DNA from: an uncultured Gammaproteobacteria bacterium
Lineage (GTDB): Bacteria > Pseudomonadota > Gammaproteobacteria > Ga0077536
Direction of reading: 5' to 3'
NCBI GenBank assembly: GCA_903866355.1
Contig: CAIPNE010000759.1
Coordinates: 1-8,316, forward strand
Length of the DNA stretch: 8,316 nt
Under the pieces are notes generated by a model. That model was given only the letters and a program-made list of their open reading frames with translations, searched no databases and had not been told where the DNA came from. Positions within the stretch are counted from its first letter, which is position 1. Each line of letters opens with the position of its first letter. Shown piece after piece: positions 5,521 to 8,316 of this stretch. Made by a program: the position numbers and the translations under genes.

Positions 5521-5526
5521 GAGGAG
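5521..5526 (+). promoter_or_regulatory. Ribosome binding site of fliL
   Basis: GAGGAG lies 6 nt before the ATG at 5533. It decides the start: the in-frame ATG at 5491 lies inside the sigma-54 promoter, between the -24 and -12 elements, so it would not be on the mRNA made from that promoter. Confidence 0.8.
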
Positions 5527-5532
5527 ATCAGC

Positions 5533-6126
5533 ATGGCCGATGCACCCGTCGCCGCCCCCAGCGGTTCCAAAAAGAAAATGATCGTACTGCTCGTCGTGGG
5601 CGTGCTGAGCTTGGTCGGTATTAGCGTGGGCGTCACCATGCTGTTGACCGGCGGCAAGTCAGAACCGGCGTCGACTGCCAAATCCAAAGATGCAGAAGCT
5701 GAGGACGCCGAGGCGCCGGCAGACGCCGACGCTGAAGAGGAAGCAGCTCCGGAGGAGGCCGCTGCGGAAGGCGAGGCCAAAGAGGGCGAAGAAAAAGCCT
5801 CGGCCTATGTCTCACTGGATCCGCCGTTCATCGTCAATTTTCTAGACGAAAAAAAGCGCACCAAGTTTTTGAAGGCTGAAATCAGCCTGATGGCCAAGTC
5901 GCCCAAGGTGCAGGCCGCGATCAAAGAAAATCTGCCCGCCGTGCGCAATGCGCTGGTCATGCTGTTTAGCCGCCAGGTTTTTGAACAGCTGATGACGCCC
6001 GACGGTAAGGAAAAACTGCGTACCGACGCATTGGCGGAAGTGCGCGCGGTGATGACCAAAGTGGCTGGGGCCAAAGTGGGCAAAGGCATTGGAGATTTGT
6101 TCTTCTCCAGCCTCGTGATGCAGTAG
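5533..6126 (+). CDS. fliL: Flagellar basal body-associated protein FliL
   Basis: 197 aa. FliL is a single-pass inner-membrane protein that rings the stator units and supports torque, especially in swarming and viscous media. Layout: a short cytoplasmic N-terminus ending in SGSKKK; a transmembrane segment at about 16-38 (MIVLLVVGVLSLVGISVGVT); an unusually acidic Ala/Glu/Asp-rich periplasmic linker at about 43-88; and then the conserved FliL domain from Y92 with VSLDPPFIVNF, TKFLKAEISLM, IKENLPAVRNALVMLFSRQ and the C-terminal DLFFSSLVMQ. The TM segment serves as an uncleaved signal anchor. First gene of its transcript, behind a sigma-54 promoter. The start at 5533 is chosen from the ribosome binding site and promoter position. 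The fliM ATG follows the stop by 16 nt. Confidence 0.95.
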   Translation: MADAPVAAPSGSKKKMIVLLVVGVLSLVGISVGVTMLLTGGKSEPASTAKSKDAEAEDAEAPADADAEEEAAPEEAAAEGEAKEGEEKASAYVSLDPPFIVNFLDEKKRTKFLKAEISLMAKSPKVQAAIKENLPAVRNALVMLFSRQVFEQLMTPDGKEKLRTDALAEVRAVMTKVAGAKVGKGIGDLFFSSLVMQ

Positions 6127-6142
6127 CCGGCGCACTACCACC

Positions 6143-7159
6143 ATGGCCAGTAACGACCTTCTTTCCCAAGACGAAATTGATGCGCTGCTGTCGGGCGTCG
6201 ACAGCGGGGACATCGATACCGAAGCGGACGCTGAGCTCTCGCTCGACGGCACGCGCAGCTACGACTTCGCGACTCAAGATCGCATTGTCCGGGGGCGGAT
6301 GCCCACGTTGGAGATGATCAACGAGCGTTTTGCCCGCAATTTGCGCGTGCAGTTGTTCAACATGCTGCGTCGCTCGCCGGTTGTTTCGGTAGAAGGCATT
6401 CAGATGGTGAAGTTTGGTGAATACGTTCATTCGCTGCTGATGCCCTCCAACCTCAATGTCATCAAGATTAAGCCGCTGCGCGGTTCTGCGCTCATCGTGT
6501 GCAATCCTAAGTTAGTGTTTTCGCTGGTGGATTGTTTCTTTGGTGGTGATGGACGTTTTCATACCAAAATCGAAGGGCGCGATTTCACGGGGACCGAAAT
6601 GCGCATTGTTCGGCGCTTGATGGACATGTGCTTTAGTTCGCTCGCCGAAGCTTGGGAGCCAATCGTGCCGCTGCAGTTCGAATATGTCGGGGCCGAAATC
6701 AATCCTCATTACGCCAATATTGTCAGTCCGAGTGAAGTGGTGGTGGTGTCCACTTTTCATATTGATCTCGAAGGCGGCGCGGGTTATCTCCACGTCACCA
6801 TGCCCTACTCAATGGTGGAACCTATCCGCGATTTGCTGGACGCCGGCATTCAAAGCGACGTCGCCGAAAAAGACCACCGTTGGAGCGACTTACTCCAAGA
6901 CGAAGTAAAACTCGCCCCGGTTGAAATTAGCTCAACCATTGCGACGGCCGAAGTGACCGTACGCGATGTGCTGGCGTTTAAACCCGGCGATGTTCTGGGT
7001 ATCGATATGCCCGAATTACTGACGGCCTGTGTGGACGACATCCCAATTTTCCGCGCCCGCTATGGGCAGTCGCGGGGTAACTACGCATTGAAGGTGATTG
7101 AAATGTTGCGGCATTCCGAGCTAACACCGCGACACAAAGAACTTGGAGCGACGACATGA
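6143..7159 (+). CDS. fliM: Flagellar motor switch protein FliM
   Basis: 338 aa, the standard size (about 334 in enterics). FliM forms the C-ring wall, binds CheY-P and couples it to FliG. The N-terminal peptide NDLLSQDEIDALLSGVD (4-20) is the conserved CheY-P docking motif. The middle CheC-like domain (about 40-225) includes the GGDGR loop at 134-138, part of the FliG contact, and DRIVRGRMPTLEMINERFAR near its start. The C-terminal SpoA domain (about 255-330) pairs with FliN and contains LLQDEVKLAPVEISS and VLAFKPGDVLGIDMPE. No strong Shine-Dalgarno precedes the ATG, so translation probably depends on coupling to fliL 16 nt upstream. The stop overlaps the fliN start as ATGA. An intact CheY-binding peptide implies chemotactic control of rotation in this organism. 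Confidence 0.98.
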   Translation: MASNDLLSQDEIDALLSGVDSGDIDTEADAELSLDGTRSYDFATQDRIVRGRMPTLEMINERFARNLRVQLFNMLRRSPVVSVEGIQMVKFGEYVHSLLMPSNLNVIKIKPLRGSALIVCNPKLVFSLVDCFFGGDGRFHTKIEGRDFTGTEMRIVRRLMDMCFSSLAEAWEPIVPLQFEYVGAEINPHYANIVSPSEVVVVSTFHIDLEGGAGYLHVTMPYSMVEPIRDLLDAGIQSDVAEKDHRWSDLLQDEVKLAPVEISSTIATAEVTVRDVLAFKPGDVLGIDMPELLTACVDDIPIFRARYGQSRGNYALKVIEMLRHSELTPRHKELGATT

Positions 7160-7578
7160 GTGGTACTGACAACACAGACGAGGACGATTGGGCGGCGGCA
7201 CTCGCTGAGCAACGCGCAGCGGAGGCCGGCCACAAGCCGATTCCACCGGCGCCGAGTTCGGCCTTTGCACCAGCTCAGATGGAGTCGTTTCAACCCACGG
7301 GCGAACTCGGCGGAAAAATCGCTGATCTCGATTCCATTCTCGATATTCCGGTGATGTTGTCGGTTGAGATCGGCAAAACGCGGCTGAGCATCCGGCACTT
7401 ACTGCAGCTCAACCAGGGCTCGGTGGTGGAATTGGACCGACTGGCTGGCGAACCGCTGGACGTCATGATCAACGGCACACTGGTGGCGCACGGTGAGGTC
7501 GTGGTGGTGAACGAGAAGTTCGGCATCCGCCTGACTGACGTCGTGAGCGCGCAGGAACGCGTGAAGAAGCTCCGCTAA
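7156..7578 (+). CDS. fliN: Flagellar motor switch protein FliN
   Basis: 140 aa. FliN forms the bottom of the C-ring with FliM and is the docking point for FliH-FliI export complexes. The N-terminal region (about 1-55) is acidic and then Pro/Ala-rich, beginning with DEDDWAAALAEQ, which resembles the N-terminal segment of other proteobacterial FliN proteins. The SpoA domain spans about 56-138: DLDSILDIPVMLSVEIGKTR, then LLQLNQGSVVELDRLAGEPL, VMINGTLVAHGEVVVVNEKF and GIRLTDVVS, an almost textbook match. The start codon overlaps the fliM stop (ATGA), and GGAG lies 7 nt upstream (7145-7148). The stop is directly followed by the fliO ATG. Confidence 0.98.
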   Translation: MSGTDNTDEDDWAAALAEQRAAEAGHKPIPPAPSSAFAPAQMESFQPTGELGGKIADLDSILDIPVMLSVEIGKTRLSIRHLLQLNQGSVVELDRLAGEPLDVMINGTLVAHGEVVVVNEKFGIRLTDVVSAQERVKKLR

Positions 7579-8016
7579 ATGATGTGCCGTACTCCTCAAG
7601 CTTTGGTACTAACGCTGCGTTGGCTGCTGTTGCTGGTCCCGATCACCGCGCACGCGGCGACGCCGTCGGCACCGGCACCGGGATCGGCGCTGCCGTTGGG
7701 TATGGGTGAACTGGGTCAGGTCACGGGCTCCTTGCTGTTGGTGTTGTTGCTCATCGGCGCTTTGGCCTGGGGCGCGCAGCGGCTGCGCTTGGCCAAAGGA
7801 TCGACCGGTCGGCATTTGCGAGTGGTGGACGCGCTGTCGTTAGGCACCCGCGAACGCCTGCTATTGGTAGAGGTAGACGGTGAGCGGCTACTGCTAGGTG
7901 TGGCGGGCGGCCAACTGCGGCGCCTCCATGTGTTGTCGGCGCCGACGCACCCGGAATTTGCCAGTGCGCTGCATGCGGCCACTCACGCCGGACGGGTCGA
8001 GATCCCCACGCCATGA
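7579..8016 (+). CDS. fliO: Flagellar biosynthesis protein FliO
   Basis: 145 aa. FliO is a small membrane protein that helps the FliP ring assemble and is not part of the final export gate. It begins with a hydrophobic segment (about 9-26, LVLTLRWLLLLVPITAHA) that looks like a cleavable signal with an AHA-A site near residue 26. A Pro/Ala-rich spacer and a real membrane segment at about 48-66 (VTGSLLLVLLLIGALAWGA) follow, then the short conserved FliO domain with LRVVDALSLGTRERLLLVEV, GERLLLGVAGGQLRRLHVL. The ATG abuts the fliN stop; a second ATG directly follows at 7582 and would work as well. An AAGAAG 9 nt upstream could serve as a ribosome binding site. The stop overlaps the fliP start as ATGA. 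FliO varies widely, so the call also rests on its place between fliN and fliP. Confidence 0.93.
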   Translation: MMCRTPQALVLTLRWLLLLVPITAHAATPSAPAPGSALPLGMGELGQVTGSLLLVLLLIGALAWGAQRLRLAKGSTGRHLRVVDALSLGTRERLLLVEVDGERLLLGVAGGQLRRLHVLSAPTHPEFASALHAATHAGRVEIPTP

Positions 8017-8316
8017 TCCGCTGGCTGGCGCTGCTGGCGCTCCTGTTAACGTTACCTGCGCATGCCCAACAAGGGCTAGAAGCGCTGTCGGTCACCACCA
8101 ATGCTAATGGCAGCCAGACCTACACCTTGACGTTACAAGTTTTGTTATTGATGACGGCGCTCACGTTGCTGCCGTCCATTCTGCTCGCGATGACCGCCTT
8201 CACCCGCATCATCATCGTGCTGTCCATTTTGCGGCAGGCGCTGGGCACCGCGCAGACACCTTCCAGTCAGGTGCTCATTGCCCTGGCGTTATTCATGACC
8301 GCTTTCGTGATGGCCC
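8013..8316 (+). CDS. fliP: Flagellar export gate protein FliP, N-terminal part (3' truncated by window)
   Basis: The first 101 codons plus one base; the gene runs off the right edge. FliP forms the pentameric core of the export gate with FliQ and FliR in the inner membrane. The visible part has a cleavable signal peptide (about 1-18, MIRWLALLALLLTLPAHA, with an AHA-Q site), as known for FliP, then a periplasmic stretch of about 25 residues. The first conserved membrane block follows with LLLMTALTLLPSILLAMTAF, the invariant TRIIIVLSILRQALGTAQTP and SQVLIALALFMTAFVMA. It overlaps the fliO stop by 4 nt (ATGA) and lacks a clear ribosome binding site, so it probably depends on coupling to fliO. 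About 150 further residues are expected beyond the window. Confidence 0.97.
   Translation, partial: MIRWLALLALLLTLPAHAQQGLEALSVTTNANGSQTYTLTLQVLLLMTALTLLPSILLAMTAFTRIIIVLSILRQALGTAQTPSSQVLIALALFMTAFVMA

Noticed and set aside
5842..6430. Overlapping minus-strand frames opposite fliL and fliM
   Set aside because: Antisense of conserved genes, with no ribosome binding site or domain signature noticed.

Overview
This window is a core flagellar biosynthesis cluster from what is most likely a gammaproteobacterium with polar-type flagellar gene organisation. The support is the gene order fliG-H-I-J ... fliK-L-M-N-O-P, protein motifs close to the Pseudomonas/Vibrio-like versions, moderately high G+C (roughly 60% judged by eye), and two sigma-54 (RpoN)-type promoters, typical of RpoN/FleQ-type flagellar cascades. 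I cannot name the genus.

Layout. (1) Positions 1-2688, plus strand: the 3' end of fliG, then fliH, fliI and fliJ, tightly packed (abutting, 11-nt overlap, 16-nt gap). They encode the rotor switch protein and the soluble ATPase complex of the flagellar type III export apparatus. A hairpin plus T-tract just after fliJ probably ends this transcript. (2) Positions 2705-4071, minus strand: a two-gene unit that is not part of the standard flagellar set, namely a UDP-glucuronate decarboxylase-like SDR enzyme (UDP-xylose synthase family) followed 2 nt later by a small single-domain cupin. It converges on fliJ and diverges from fliK. (3) Positions 4092-5363, plus strand: a near-consensus sigma-54 promoter and fliK, the hook-length control protein. 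(4) Positions 5364-5532: a 169-nt regulatory gap with a very AT-rich tract, a near-consensus IHF site and a second sigma-54 promoter. (5) Positions 5533-8316, plus strand: fliL, fliM, fliN, fliO and the first 101 codons of fliP, nearly gapless (16 nt, ATGA overlap, abutting, ATGA overlap), reading off the window edge, presumably into fliQ, fliR and flhB.

How it works together. FliG, FliM and FliN form the C-ring (torque and switching). FliH, FliI and FliJ deliver and energise export substrates. FliO and FliP help build the membrane export gate. FliL sits at the stator/rotor interface. FliK is exported and sets hook length. The two promoters would place fliK and fliL-onward in separately controlled RpoN-dependent units. 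The UXS-cupin pair could supply a UDP-pentose for glycosylating an exported flagellar protein or a surface polysaccharide, but that is inference from position only.

Apart from the UXS-cupin insertion and its promoter arrangement this is an ordinary flagellar region. I found no mobile element, CRISPR array, tRNA, rRNA or defence system, and I do not see evidence of a wholly new system.
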